Below, one piece after another: positions 17,621-26,905 of a DNA stretch of 46,326 bases. The DNA is from Rhizobium sp. (GTDB lineage: Bacteria; Pseudomonadota; Alphaproteobacteria; Rhizobiales; Rhizobiaceae). The notes beneath the pieces were generated by a model that did not search any database, was not told the origin of the DNA, and saw only the letters and a program-made list of their open reading frames with translations. Every line of letters begins with the position of its first letter. Positions within the stretch are counted from its first letter, which is position 1. A program made the position numbers and the translations under genes. The stretch lies in the NCBI GenBank assembly GCA_028290545.1, contig JAQGJP010000034.1, positions 1 to 46,326 of the forward strand, read 5' to 3'.

Positions 17621-18973
17621 TCAGTCTTTCTCGCGCGCGATACCACTTCTGTAGCTCAGCATCATTGTCGCCATCCAAATGGTCGACATAACAATATGAG
17701 CGACATTGGCGCCCATGGCACCTGTGAGTGGGATGAGGCTGAAGGCGGTCACGTGGAAAGCGGCGGTCGATATCAGCACGCTTCGCAAAACGGCGTTTTC
17801 GCGTCCCATGGCGAGCAGCGCAGATCGCAGCACAGAACCTGACAAAGTCATCATGACTGCTACCGCTTGAACGGTGACGAGCGGTCCTGCAGCAAGGAAA
17901 TCGGGGCCGGCCGTGTAAAACAGCAGAGGGTTTATCAGCACGTAGACGAGCAATACGACCGCTATCCCGGATGCAAGCAGGATCCACTGGGTCTGGCGAA
18001 CGATCTGCGTGAATTTGGCGATGCCCTTGGAGGCCCAAAGTCTGGCGAGCTCCGGATAGACGACGGCCTGGACCTGGACTCCACCCTGCTGGGCTATGCG
18101 ACCGACCCGTTTGGCGATATGATAAAGGCCCGCCGAAGCCGGATCGGCGAGAAAGCCGACGATAAGGGTATCGAACTCGTTCGCGCTCGCGCGGATCGTC
18201 AGTGAAATGTTCGCTGATATGGCAAACTGCCACAAGCCGGGAACGCGGCTTGTGATTCCTCTTAATGATGTAGAGAATACGTTCGTCAACCCCTGCCTTT
18301 TTAGTTCGAAGAAAGCAATCAGGGTCATGGCAAGCGAACTGAAGATCTGCATTCCCATCCAAATCAGCGTGAATTCGAAGAGTCCCCAAGACAGGAACAC
18401 GCCGATCCCGCAGAGGACAACGCGGATGATGCTGCCAACCACCTGCCCATAAGCCAGTGCGGAGAACTTTCCATAGAGCCGAAGAGCAGCAGTCGGCATC
18501 CCGGATATCTGGAAAGGCAAGACAGTGCAGTAGATCAGGGCGAAAGTGCGCGCTTCGACGCCGACCCCCACAAGGGACGATGCGAAGACAATCAACAGCA
18601 CTGCGACAAGCCACGCCACCAGCGCCGCGCCGATATCGAGCAGCAAGCCGAACTTCATTAACTTGCGCAGATCATCCAATTCGCCGGTTTCGAGCGCATG
18701 CGCTCCGAACTTGATCAAGGGCTGCCATGACTGAAAGCTGAAAATACGTTCGATTGCGCGTGTGAAAGCAAAGCACAACGCGAGAACGCCGTAATCGGCT
18801 GGGCCGAGCGCGCGCGCCGTCAACGCAAAACCCGCAAGCCCAATAATCGCACCCGCGAAATTTCCGGTGAGGAGATGGCCGATGTTTTTCAGTCGCAGAA
18901 CGAAGTCTTTCTGCTCTCGCCATTGGGTAACCCGTTTTGCCGCTTTTTTCCTGATCTTGGCTACTAGCGACAA
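17621..18973 (-). CDS. Wzx-type polysaccharide flippase, 450 aa
   Basis: Predicted MOP-superfamily transporter that flips the lipid-linked repeat unit across the inner membrane. The N-terminus is basic (KIRKKAAKR); then come about twelve hydrophobic helices, beginning LLTGNFAGAIIGLAGFALTA. The segment ARALGPADYGVLALCFAF is the typical first-loop signature of polysaccharide synthase/flippase proteins. The start is read as TTG at 18973, since no ATG occurs in frame before helix 4; the ribosome site is weak, so the exact start is uncertain. It faces the Wzc-like gene tail to tail (43-base gap) and diverges from the exporter gene, completing the Wzx/Wzy set. Confidence 0.85.
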   Translation of the reverse strand: MSLVAKIRKKAAKRVTQWREQKDFVLRLKNIGHLLTGNFAGAIIGLAGFALTARALGPADYGVLALCFAFTRAIERIFSFQSWQPLIKFGAHALETGELDDLRKLMKFGLLLDIGAALVAWLVAVLLIVFASSLVGVGVEARTFALIYCTVLPFQISGMPTAALRLYGKFSALAYGQVVGSIIRVVLCGIGVFLSWGLFEFTLIWMGMQIFSSLAMTLIAFFELKRQGLTNVFSTSLRGITSRVPGLWQFAISANISLTIRASANEFDTLIVGFLADPASAGLYHIAKRVGRIAQQGGVQVQAVVYPELARLWASKGIAKFTQIVRQTQWILLASGIAVVLLVYVLINPLLFYTAGPDFLAAGPLVTVQAVAVMMTLSGSVLRSALLAMGRENAVLRSVLISTAAFHVTAFSLIPLTGAMGANVAHIVMSTIWMATMMLSYRSGIAREKD

Positions 18974-19270
18974 CGGATTGTCTTTCGTTCATGAGGCGTG
19001 TGAGGGCGAGTTTGCCAAATTTCATTCGCAGTGCGCATTCAAATCGGGCACGGCTTCGAAATCGCAGCCCGTCAGCTTTCGTCCGTAAGTCCCTTCCTCA
19101 CCGGGATGGCTTTGCAGGAACTTTCTTCGTTGCATCAACAAAATAACGCGCGTTCACCTCAATCATCAAATCTTATGATTCCGCTATTGTCAAATGTCTG
19201 CTAGCATTCAATATTGAGATTGCTAAAATACAATGTAAAGCTATCAGGCTATTAAGGTCGGGGGGTGGGT
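18974..19270. promoter_or_regulatory. divergent promoter region between flippase and exporter
   Basis: These 297 bases are AT-rich from about 19130 to 19255. A 10-bp palindrome TCAATATTGA lies at 19208-19217, close to where the exporter promoter is expected; its role as an operator is a guess. Confidence 0.35.
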
Positions 19271-20503
19271 ATGAGGTATCCAATTGTGACCGGGCGGAGA
19301 ATGCTGACTATAGCGGTGGAGTTTTTATTTGTCGCAGCCCTGCTGATGAATTCACCATACGCGCGAGCGGGTGCGGATGACTACATATTGTCGCCCGGCG
19401 ACATTCTGGCATTTGATTTTCTTGACGACGCGGAGGTTCCGGTGACCTTGACCGTCACTTCAGATGGCGACGTGCAATTTCCGCTCGTCGGTGATGTTCG
19501 GATCGCCGGCATCACCGTCACGCAAGCCCTGGCGAAGTTGCGTGACGAGTACAAGAGCAAGGAAATACTCAAGGATCCCAAAATCGCGCTCAATATAACG
19601 ACATTCAGACCCGTATTCGTGCTCGGCGAGGTTAAGAATCCGGGGTCTTTTCCCTACTATCCCGGCCTGACTGTTGAGCAAGCGATCGGACTTGCCGGCG
19701 GCAACCAGACAGATACGACAAATCCTTCGGACCGGATCGTGGCGCGCGCGCGGTTGCGCGGCGATATGGATGGCGCGGATGCGGAAATCGTTCACGAGGG
19801 GATCTATGCGGCGCGACTTATCGCCCAGCTGGATGGACGCACAAAAGTCGATATCAAGGACGTGCCGGAGCTGGCACGCAACTTCGTGCAGAATGTATCG
19901 CTGAAATCGCTGCTGGAAATCGAGCAGCGAATACTCGATACCGACCTGTCGACCAGCAAGACCCAGATCGAAATTCTATCGCAGGGCATCGTTGAAGCGG
20001 AAGGCGGACTGAGCATTCTGCAGCAGCTCGAAGGCACGCAAAAGGAAGTCATTGACTCCAACGTCAAGGATTTTTCGCGTGTGGATTCGCTTCGCAAGCG
20101 TGAGTTGAACACGATCGCGGAGTGGCTGCGTGCAAAAACGTCTTTATCCAACGAAAAGGCGCGTCTCCTGGAAGTTTATGCGCAGATGTCTGAATCAAGA
20201 CGCGAGTTGGGCAAACTCCGGCTGGAACTCGCTAAACTGCAGGCGGATCGTGTCAAGGACATTCTTGTGAAACTGCAGGAGCGTGATGTGGCGATAAGAA
20301 AGCTGATCGCGCAAAGGCATTCGTCGGAGGAGCAGTTTTTCCTCATGGCGGCGGTCGCTGCCGAAGAAACCCAGAAGAACAAGATATCGTTCACGTATCA
20401 GATCCGCAGGATTGTCAACGGCCAGCGCCAAGGCATCGGCGCCGAAGTGACCTCCGAGGTCAATCCGGGCGACGTCGTCATCGTAGCGATTTCCGGAATC
20501 TGA
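19271..20503 (+). CDS. Wza/ExoF-like polysaccharide export protein, 410 aa
   Basis: Periplasmic/outer-membrane exporter component. A signal peptide covers about residues 1-29, with a likely cut after ARA; there is no lipobox Cys. The Poly_export domain starts YILSPGDILAFDF and includes GDVQFPLVGDVRIAGITVTQ, followed by an SLBB-like domain (RPVFVLGEVKNPGSFPYYPG). A long coiled-coil region (about 205-350) resembles ExoF rather than Wza. It ends with a second SLBB-like strand set (VNPGDVVIVAISGI). The start was set at the ATG at 19271, preceded by a G-rich stretch; GTG at 19265 is also in frame. The initiating transferase follows 37 bases later. Confidence 0.88.
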   Translation: MRYPIVTGRRMLTIAVEFLFVAALLMNSPYARAGADDYILSPGDILAFDFLDDAEVPVTLTVTSDGDVQFPLVGDVRIAGITVTQALAKLRDEYKSKEILKDPKIALNITTFRPVFVLGEVKNPGSFPYYPGLTVEQAIGLAGGNQTDTTNPSDRIVARARLRGDMDGADAEIVHEGIYAARLIAQLDGRTKVDIKDVPELARNFVQNVSLKSLLEIEQRILDTDLSTSKTQIEILSQGIVEAEGGLSILQQLEGTQKEVIDSNVKDFSRVDSLRKRELNTIAEWLRAKTSLSNEKARLLEVYAQMSESRRELGKLRLELAKLQADRVKDILVKLQERDVAIRKLIAQRHSSEEQFFLMAAVAAEETQKNKISFTYQIRRIVNGQRQGIGAEVTSEVNPGDVVIVAISGI

Positions 20504-20540
20504 AGGATATCTTAGCCTGCCTGCGGCAAAGGAGAGTGCG

Positions 20541-21224
20541 ATGAGTCCAACACGCGCGGATACTGTTGCGCAGCCCCTGGCGGCCATTGATGCGAAATCG
20601 ATGATCGTCAAGCGCTTTTTCGATATCCTGATCGCCGGAGCGCTTCTCATCTTATGCCTGCCTCTGCTGGCCTTGACCGCTATTGCGGTTTATCTGGCGC
20701 TCGGCCGCCCTCTTTTCTTCCGGCAGGAGAGGGCAGGGCGTCGTATGCTGCCTTTCCAAATCAGCAAGTTCAGAACCATGACTGATGAACGAGATGACAC
20801 GGGCACGCTGCTTCCGGACCATCTCAGGCAATCGCCGACCACGCTTTTTCTGCGCCGAATCCGCGTGGATGAGTTGCCGCAGTTGCTTGCTGTACTTCGC
20901 GGCGATATGTCTATCGTTGGTCCGCGTCCACTTCCTTGCAATGCCGTGCGTGATTTTGGGGAATTGGGCCAAGCACGTTGCACCGTCCGCCCGGGAATGA
21001 CCGGCTGGGCGCAGGTTAACGGCAATACACTGCTTACGGCCAGGCAAAAGATTGCACTGGATATCTGGTATATCGACCATCGCGACCTGAAGATGGATAT
21101 TCGAATATTGCTGATGACGCTCCGGACTGTTGCCATTGGCGAGAAAGTCGATGCCGAAAATCTCAGGAAAGCACAAATGCACCTCTGGCGGCGCGGCGCC
21201 CTCAACGCTTCGTTCCATACGTGA
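20541..21224 (+). CDS. initiating sugar-phosphate transferase (ExoY/PglC type), 227 aa
   Basis: A polyprenyl-phosphate sugar-1-phosphate transferase that should start repeat-unit synthesis on undecaprenyl phosphate. One hydrophobic re-entrant segment (about 25-50, FFDILIAGALLILCLPLL) precedes the catalytic domain with KFRTM, RRIRVDELPQL (with the Asp-Glu pair), GDMSIVGPRPL, PGMTGWAQVNG and LDIWYIDHRDLKMDI. The size matches the short, catalytic-core form of PF02397. AAGGAG lies about 7 bases before the ATG. The first sugar could be galactose, glucose or a di-N-acetylated deoxysugar; the last fits the dehydratase/aminotransferase pair in the locus, but this is inference. Confidence 0.9.
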   Translation: MSPTRADTVAQPLAAIDAKSMIVKRFFDILIAGALLILCLPLLALTAIAVYLALGRPLFFRQERAGRRMLPFQISKFRTMTDERDDTGTLLPDHLRQSPTTLFLRRIRVDELPQLLAVLRGDMSIVGPRPLPCNAVRDFGELGQARCTVRPGMTGWAQVNGNTLLTARQKIALDIWYIDHRDLKMDIRILLMTLRTVAIGEKVDAENLRKAQMHLWRRGALNASFHT

Positions 21225-21479
21225 GCATGGAATGCAGTCTGTCACTTTGGTGCTCGAAACCAACGACACTTGCTCCGGAGATCCGTTTCGGTACGGATAA
21301 GCGGCCATTGGCCGGTCTGGATCATGCTGTCTACAAGGCCGGACTGCGTTCGGATACGACCGGTTGCGCAGAGGCGCGGCCCAGAGGATGGTTTATCGCT
21401 TGGCGCGGATCGGCCGATGACCTGCGTAAGATGCCGGGCGGCCGGGATCCGGTTCGGCCTATCGTATTGGGAGAAACTG

Positions 21480-22166
21480 ATGAAATCCATCGCGGATATG
21501 TACGGCCGGACGCTGGTGATTGCCCCCCATCCCGATGACGAGGTCCTTGGAGCAGGCGGCACGATTGCTCGACTGGCGGGCGCCGGCAACGAAGTCTATA
21601 TCGCCGTTGTCACGGAAGGCAAACCGCCGGTCTATTCGCGTGAGGCGGTATCACGCGTCCAGGATGAAGCGCGGGAGGCCCACAAGATTCTCGGAGTCAA
21701 GGAAACGTTCTGGTTGGGCCTGCCGGCTGCGTCACTGACGGAGACGCCGCATTCTGAGTTAAACGCGGCTCTGTTGACGCTTGTTTCGAAGCTTCGCCCG
21801 AAGACGCTTCTGGTGCCGTTCGTCGGCGATATACATGTAGACCACCAATTGATCTTCACCTCGGCGCTGGTGGCATCGCGACCCCATCACGAAGGGTATC
21901 CGGAGCTGATTCTCGCCTACGAGACACTTTCCGAGACGAACTGGAACGCACCCTACCTGACGCCACATTTCATGCCGAATGTATTCGTCGATATCACAAC
22001 GGAAATTGATCGGAAGCTCGAAGCGATGAAATGCTTTTCTTCGCAGCTGCGCGAGGCTCCACATGAGAGATCCATCGCAACGCTGAAAGCACTTGCGACC
22101 TTGAGAGGTGCGACCGTCCTCAGGTCCGCCGCGGAAGCCTTCGTACTTGTGCGCCACGTGCTCTGA
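21480..22166 (+). CDS. LmbE/PIG-L-type de-N-acetylase, 228 aa
   Basis: A zinc-dependent deacetylase predicted to remove the acetyl group from an N-acetylated sugar. The zinc/catalytic motif APHPDDEVLGAGG is at residues 15-27, and the distal histidines are in GDIHVDHQLI. The start at 21480 has GGAG 7 bases upstream; the frame runs back to 21270 but with unlikely composition. There is no signal peptide, so the enzyme is cytoplasmic and probably acts on a nucleotide sugar or lipid-linked intermediate. It lies between the initiating transferase and the aminotransferase. With sulfotransferases in the same locus, an exposed amine as sulfation site is an attractive idea. Confidence 0.85.
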   Translation: MKSIADMYGRTLVIAPHPDDEVLGAGGTIARLAGAGNEVYIAVVTEGKPPVYSREAVSRVQDEAREAHKILGVKETFWLGLPAASLTETPHSELNAALLTLVSKLRPKTLLVPFVGDIHVDHQLIFTSALVASRPHHEGYPELILAYETLSETNWNAPYLTPHFMPNVFVDITTEIDRKLEAMKCFSSQLREAPHERSIATLKALATLRGATVLRSAAEAFVLVRHVL

Positions 22167-22234
22167 GGCGCAATGAATTCGGAAAACCATTCGGGTCGGG
22201 GGATATCCGGACCACAAGGAGAGAGGATACGATC

Positions 22235-23425
22235 ATGGCACGATGGCCTGTCTATGATGAACAACAAATCGAGGATGTCGTCGCTGTCCTTCGGTCCGGA
22301 GAAGTGAACGCCTGGACAGGGCCGCATGTCCGGAGGTTCGAGGAAGCCTATTCCGAGTATCTCGGCAATCGCTACGCGATCGCGCTTGCGAATGGCACGG
22401 TCGCCCTGGACCTTGCGCTGCATGCGCTCGACCTCAGACCCGGCGACGAGGTGATCGTCACACCGCGCAGCTTCGTTGCCTCCGGCGCCTGCGTTCCATT
22501 CAATGGCGGCGTGCCGATATTCGGCGACGTCGATGCTGACAGCCAGAACATCACGGCCGCTTCCATCGCGGAGAAGATCACGCCGAAGACCAAGGGGGTC
22601 ATTGTCGTTCATCTTGCCGGCTGGCCGTGCGACATGCCGGCGATCATGGCGCTGGCAGGGGAAAAGGGTCTCTGGGTAATCGAGGATTGCGCACAGGCAC
22701 ATGGCGCGGAGATCGACGGCCGACCGGTGGGGGGGTTCGGCGATATCGCCGCCTTTTCGTTTTGCCAGGACAAGATCCTGACGACAGGCGGTGAGGGCGG
22801 TCTGATTTCCATGAATGATCCCGACCTCTGGGCCAAAGCCTGGGCTCGCAAGGATCATGGAAAGTCCCATGACACCGTATTTAACAAGCAGCATCCACAG
22901 GGCTTTCGCTGGTTGCACGAGACGATCGGCACCAATTGGCGGATGACGTCCATTCAAGCTGTCCTCGGATTGCGTCAGCTTTCTTCGCTCGAAGCGTGGC
23001 ACGGCCTCAGAACCCGCAACGCCGAACTACTTCATGCGGCGATAAAGGACCTCGACGCTCTGCGCACGCCAATGCCGGCGGCTGGTATCCGGCATGCGTA
23101 CTACCGCTTCTACACGTTTGTGCGCCCAGAGCGGCTCAAGCCCGGTTACGATCGGGATCGCATAGTGGCGGAGGTGAATGCGGCCGGCGTACCTTGCTTC
23201 TCCGGTAGTTGCTCGGAAATGTACCTTGAAAAGTGTTTCGTCGATTTAGGCCTTGGTCCGAAGGAACGCTTGCCGATTGCCAGAAATCTTGGGGAAACGA
23301 GTGTCGCGCTTCTTGTCGATCCCACGATCGACGAGGATCGGGCACGCCGGAATGGCGCGGTTCTGCGAAACGTGATCGAGAGGGCGACGTCAGACGTGAA
23401 CTCATTGACGGCGGTGGATGTATAA
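22235..23425 (+). CDS. DegT/DnrJ/EryC1-type PLP aminotransferase, 396 aa
   Basis: Predicted to aminate a 4-keto (or 3-keto) nucleotide sugar. The fold-type I signatures are ANGTVALDLALHAL for the phosphate loop, VIEDCAQAHGAE with the PLP-ring Asp, and FSFCQDKILTTGGEGG with Lys180 as the Schiff-base lysine. NWRMTSIQAVLG is also typical of sugar aminotransferases. AGAGGA stands 8 bases before the ATG. The natural partner is the WbpM/PglF-like dehydratase at 9140-11338, giving a 4-amino-4,6-dideoxyhexose. No PglD-like acetyltransferase is present in the window, so the final substituent on the amine is open. Confidence 0.9.
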   Translation: MARWPVYDEQQIEDVVAVLRSGEVNAWTGPHVRRFEEAYSEYLGNRYAIALANGTVALDLALHALDLRPGDEVIVTPRSFVASGACVPFNGGVPIFGDVDADSQNITAASIAEKITPKTKGVIVVHLAGWPCDMPAIMALAGEKGLWVIEDCAQAHGAEIDGRPVGGFGDIAAFSFCQDKILTTGGEGGLISMNDPDLWAKAWARKDHGKSHDTVFNKQHPQGFRWLHETIGTNWRMTSIQAVLGLRQLSSLEAWHGLRTRNAELLHAAIKDLDALRTPMPAAGIRHAYYRFYTFVRPERLKPGYDRDRIVAEVNAAGVPCFSGSCSEMYLEKCFVDLGLGPKERLPIARNLGETSVALLVDPTIDEDRARRNGAVLRNVIERATSDVNSLTAVDV

Positions 23426-23501
23426 CGCACAAACAGCCGGAAGCAGCTTTTCGAGCAGGAAAAAAGGCGAAGGCGGGCAATCGCGGCCCTGCGGCGCATC
23501 G

Positions 23502-25079
23502 TCAGGTAACGAATTGAAGCAGGTGATCCGAAAGACGATGAGCAAGGGCAACGACTGTCATGGTCGGCGTATCATTGCCAACTGTGGGAAAGACGGAACT
23601 GCCAGCGACGAACAGATTTCTGACGCCGTGAACGCGGCAATTCTCATCGACAACACCCTTTGACGCGTCGATATGCATGCGTGTCGTGCCCATGTGGTGC
23701 CACGTCCACATGGGCCTTTCAAGCAGCGCCCATTCGTCGCTGGCAACATCCAGCCGTCCCAATCCAGATCTGAGCAGTTCCTGTTGCAATATCTGAATAG
23801 TCCTCCTCAGACTGTCGAGGGTGCTGGATGACAACTGCCAGCGGAGCGATACCAGCGCAAGTCCGTGGCGGTCCTTGTTCGACGACAAGGAAACCGCACT
23901 CGATGCAAGTGGCTCCGGTTCTATGAAATGGTGGAGTCTGAAACTTCTGGCCAATGACAGAGGCCTTGCGATGTGCATGCCCTTCGTCCAGTTCATTTCC
24001 TTCAGCAATTGCCCCCAGCCCTGCGGCTGGCCGCTCTGAATGATCTTGTCACGATAGTCGAGCAGCGACAGTTTCATTTTGTCCAGAGCTTGCGAATCCT
24101 GCCCGATATAGCACGGCTCAACCCAAGCGCGATAATTTAGTAGGCCCTCATCTTCCTGAACGCTGAAAGGCAACGTCAGCCCGCTGAGGTGGAAACGACG
24201 ATTACTATCGAGTTTCAGCTTGCGGACGATGCGTTGCATGCGCGCGACGCGAATGCGGTCCATGCAGGCGAATATCTTTCGAACCTTGCTGTCGGCAGGG
24301 GTCAGCGTGCCGATCGTGAAACGGGGGTGATCCATGAAGTAACGCCCAGCCAGACCTTGGGGGCGCTCGGCGGCCTGATTGCTCAGCAGCAGCAGCCTGG
24401 CGTTCTCAATGCCGCCTGCCGCCAGCACGAAGGCTTTCGATACCACGCGGAAACGGCGACCTTCGGCATCCACGCAATGAGCTGCACATATGGCCGTACC
24501 GTCACCGCCGAATTCGAAATAGAGGAGGGTGACGTTGGTAAGAACATTGACAGCCTTGGATTGCTCCACCGGCCGCCGGAGGTGGCCTCCCAGCCGATAG
24601 TGCCGGCAGAGTTCCAATGTGTCCGATGACACAAGATCGGAGCGTCCGGGAAAGATGGTCCGGCGGCTGGCGAGGGTATCGATACATCCGAGGCCGAGCG
24701 TCTCGCGAGAGCGGTCGTAATAGGGGCGCATTTGTTCGAACCCAAAAGGCCAGCCACTGTTGGCGACCCACGGTCTGGGCAGGAAGTCCTGGGGATCGAG
24801 CGGCTTGCAAACGCCTCCCCAGCCCAATTTCTGGGTGCTGCCGCCGAAGCCCCTCAGCCGGCTTGTGGAAAGCTTTGCGTATGGCAATCCATATTTCGCT
24901 GGTTCCCCGGGATCCGACGCGAGCGGCCTGTCTCCGGCGTCTCCACTTTCCAGAATGCCCACGACCAAATTCTTGGCAAGGAAATTGGAAGCGATCGTAA
25001 GACCGCTGGCACCGGCGCCGATGATGCAGATATCAAACGACAGTTCTGCCGGAACATCCCTGCCGACCGCTATACCCAT
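23502..25079 (-). CDS. GMC-family FAD-dependent oxidoreductase, 525 aa
   Basis: A flavoprotein of the glucose-methanol-choline group. The FAD-binding Rossmann motif IIGAGASGLTIASNF is at 19-33, the FAD-attachment-type loop GFGGSTQKLGWGG at about 76-88, and FVLAAGGIENARLLL in the middle. The C-terminal GMC_oxred_C part carries WHHMGTTRM (active-site His) and VGNDTPTMTVVALAHRL. There is no signal peptide, so it is cytoplasmic. A GAGCGGGA ribosome site precedes the ATG. It is a single minus-strand gene tail to tail with the aminotransferase (76-base gap). It may oxidise a sugar hydroxyl of the repeat unit or a precursor; the substrate is unknown. Confidence 0.87.
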   Translation of the reverse strand: MGIAVGRDVPAELSFDICIIGAGASGLTIASNFLAKNLVVGILESGDAGDRPLASDPGEPAKYGLPYAKLSTSRLRGFGGSTQKLGWGGVCKPLDPQDFLPRPWVANSGWPFGFEQMRPYYDRSRETLGLGCIDTLASRRTIFPGRSDLVSSDTLELCRHYRLGGHLRRPVEQSKAVNVLTNVTLLYFEFGGDGTAICAAHCVDAEGRRFRVVSKAFVLAAGGIENARLLLLSNQAAERPQGLAGRYFMDHPRFTIGTLTPADSKVRKIFACMDRIRVARMQRIVRKLKLDSNRRFHLSGLTLPFSVQEDEGLLNYRAWVEPCYIGQDSQALDKMKLSLLDYRDKIIQSGQPQGWGQLLKEMNWTKGMHIARPLSLARSFRLHHFIEPEPLASSAVSLSSNKDRHGLALVSLRWQLSSSTLDSLRRTIQILQQELLRSGLGRLDVASDEWALLERPMWTWHHMGTTRMHIDASKGVVDENCRVHGVRNLFVAGSSVFPTVGNDTPTMTVVALAHRLSDHLLQFVT

Positions 25080-25594
25080 GCGTCCCGCTCATCAATATTC
25101 GGCATTCACCCGCCCCCTGTCATTTCATCGGTACACCGAGACGCCACAGTCATTCGCTGATGCGGCTTAAGCACATAAACTTTGCAGCTTACTGGCGCTC
25201 CATAAGGCGCGTAACTACGATTGTCGGTCCTGCCGCATTGAACAAGAGGCCCCAGTTCTCCCGCGCGGGTATCTGTCGAAGCTGGCTGGCATATCTGTGA
25301 ATGCAATTCTCAAGGCCAGTATCGCACGTTGTGACAGTTTCGCAAGATCATGCTAATGGTCGATTTCTGACAGGGAAATCGATAATCACGGGTCACGAAG
25401 GGATTTAGCTGTAGTGGCGGCTTTACCGTATCTTTTGCCAGCGATATTGCCCGAGGAAATGCAAACGGCAGAAAAAAGAGGTTGGAATTAATAACTTAAT
25501 AGTATATTTCTAATCTCTTAAATGAGATGTACTGCAACTTTATCCAAAATTATCCAGTATCAAATGTGAATTTTTCCAGGATTTGGAGGTTGAG
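25080..25594. promoter_or_regulatory. intergenic region with divergent promoters for the GMC and ugd genes
   Basis: No gene is seen in these 515 bases. The part from about 25470 to 25560 is strongly AT-rich (several TTTAT/TAATA runs) and is the likely ugd promoter. A partial match to the LacI-type operator of the downstream locus (GAAATCGAT at 25375-25383) is probably chance. Confidence 0.4.
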
Positions 25595-26896
25595 ATGCGG
25601 CTTGTGATGATCGGCTCCGGATATGTTGGACTAGTCTCCGGCGCCTGCTTTGCGGACTTCGGCCATGACGTTGTATGCGTCGACAAAATTGCGGCAAAGA
25701 TCGAGGCGCTGAACAAGGGCATCATGCCGATCTTCGAACCTGGGCTAGCAGAGATCGTCAGGAACAATGTTTACGCCGGACGATTGAAGTTCTCGCTGGA
25801 TCTTGCCGACGCAGTGAAGGGTGCAGATGCGGTGTTTATTGCCGTCGGCACCCCCTCCAGGCGCGGTGACGGCCATGCGGATCTTGCTTATGTCTACGCC
25901 GCGGCGAAGGAAGTGGCCGCTGCGTCGACGGGCTATACCGTCGTCGTTACAAAATCCACCGTACCCGTCGGAACCGGGGATGAGGTCGAACGCATTATCA
26001 AGCGCTTCAACCCAGACGCAAATATAGATGTCGTTTCCAATCCTGAATTCCTGCGCGAGGGTGCGGCAATATCCGATTTCAAGCGCCCGGATCGCATTGT
26101 CATTGGCACTGACAGCAAACGTGCCGAGGAAGTCATGCGGGCCGTGTACCGGCCGTTATATCTGAACGAGGCGCCCATTCTCATCTGCGAGCGCCGAACG
26201 TCGGAACTCATCAAATATGCCGGCAACGCCTTCCTGGCCATGAAGATCAGCTTTATTAACGAGATGGCGGACTTGTGTGAAAAAGTCGGCGCAGACGTTC
26301 AGAAGGTTGCGAAGGGCATAGGACTTGACAAGCGGATCGGAGACAAGTTCCTGCATGCCGGTCCGGGATACGGCGGGTCCTGTTTTCCCAAGGATACACT
26401 GGCGCTGGTCAAGACTGCAAACGACCACGACATGTCGCTGGGCTTGATAGAGGCCACGGTAGACTTCAATGAAAAGCGCAAAAGAGCGATGGCGCGAAAG
26501 ATCGTTGCCGCCTGCGGGGGTAATGTCCGTGACAAGAAGATCGCCATCCTTGGCCTGACCTTCAAACCGAATACGGACGACATGCGCGAAGCGCCGTCCC
26601 TGTCGATCATCCAGGCGCTTCAGGATGCGGGCGCTGACGTTCATGCCTACGATCCCGAGGGCATGGATCCAGCAAGGGAATTTCTCAAAGAGGTGACCTA
26701 CGGTGCCAATGGCTACGACATTGCCGCCGCCGCCGATGCTCTCGTAATCATCACCGAATGGGATATCTTTAGGGCGTTGGATTTTTCACGATTGAAAACG
26801 TTGATGAAAAGCCCGGTTCTCGTGGATCTCCGCAATGTCTACAAGGGCGACGAAGTCGTGCAAAACGGCTTCACCTATGTCGGTGTCGGGCGATAG
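25595..26896 (+). CDS. ugd: UDP-glucose 6-dehydrogenase, 433 aa
   Basis: Oxidises UDP-glucose to UDP-glucuronate with two NAD+. The NAD-binding loop MIGSGYVGLVSGACFADFGH opens the protein, followed by AVGTPSRRGDGHADL, KSTVPVGTG and SNPEFLREG. The central helix ELIKYAGNAFLAMKISF contains the conserved Lys/Asn pair. The catalytic Cys is in GPGYGGSCFPKDTLAL, and LTFKPNTDDMREAPS marks the C-terminal UDP-binding domain. The start at 25595 has GGAGG 5 bases upstream; an in-frame TTG at 25583 overlaps that site and is unlikely. The product feeds the epimerase that starts 9 bases downstream. Confidence 0.95.
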   Translation: MRLVMIGSGYVGLVSGACFADFGHDVVCVDKIAAKIEALNKGIMPIFEPGLAEIVRNNVYAGRLKFSLDLADAVKGADAVFIAVGTPSRRGDGHADLAYVYAAAKEVAAASTGYTVVVTKSTVPVGTGDEVERIIKRFNPDANIDVVSNPEFLREGAAISDFKRPDRIVIGTDSKRAEEVMRAVYRPLYLNEAPILICERRTSELIKYAGNAFLAMKISFINEMADLCEKVGADVQKVAKGIGLDKRIGDKFLHAGPGYGGSCFPKDTLALVKTANDHDMSLGLIEATVDFNEKRKRAMARKIVAACGGNVRDKKIAILGLTFKPNTDDMREAPSLSIIQALQDAGADVHAYDPEGMDPAREFLKEVTYGANGYDIAAAADALVIITEWDIFRALDFSRLKTLMKSPVLVDLRNVYKGDEVVQNGFTYVGVGR

Positions 26897-26905
26897 GTGT
26901 CGAGT

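Noticed and set aside
21221..21538. A 105-codon plus-strand frame starting at GTG over the stop of the initiating transferase gene
   Set aside because: It overlaps 58 bases of the well-supported deacetylase gene in another frame, has no recognisable domain and no ribosome site of its own. It remains possible that a decayed gene lies at 21225-21479.
25375..25383. GAAATCGAT as a third copy of the LacI-type operator upstream of ugd
   Set aside because: Only 9 of 16 positions match, the right half is wrong (AATC instead of TACAT), and it lies over 200 bases before the gene.
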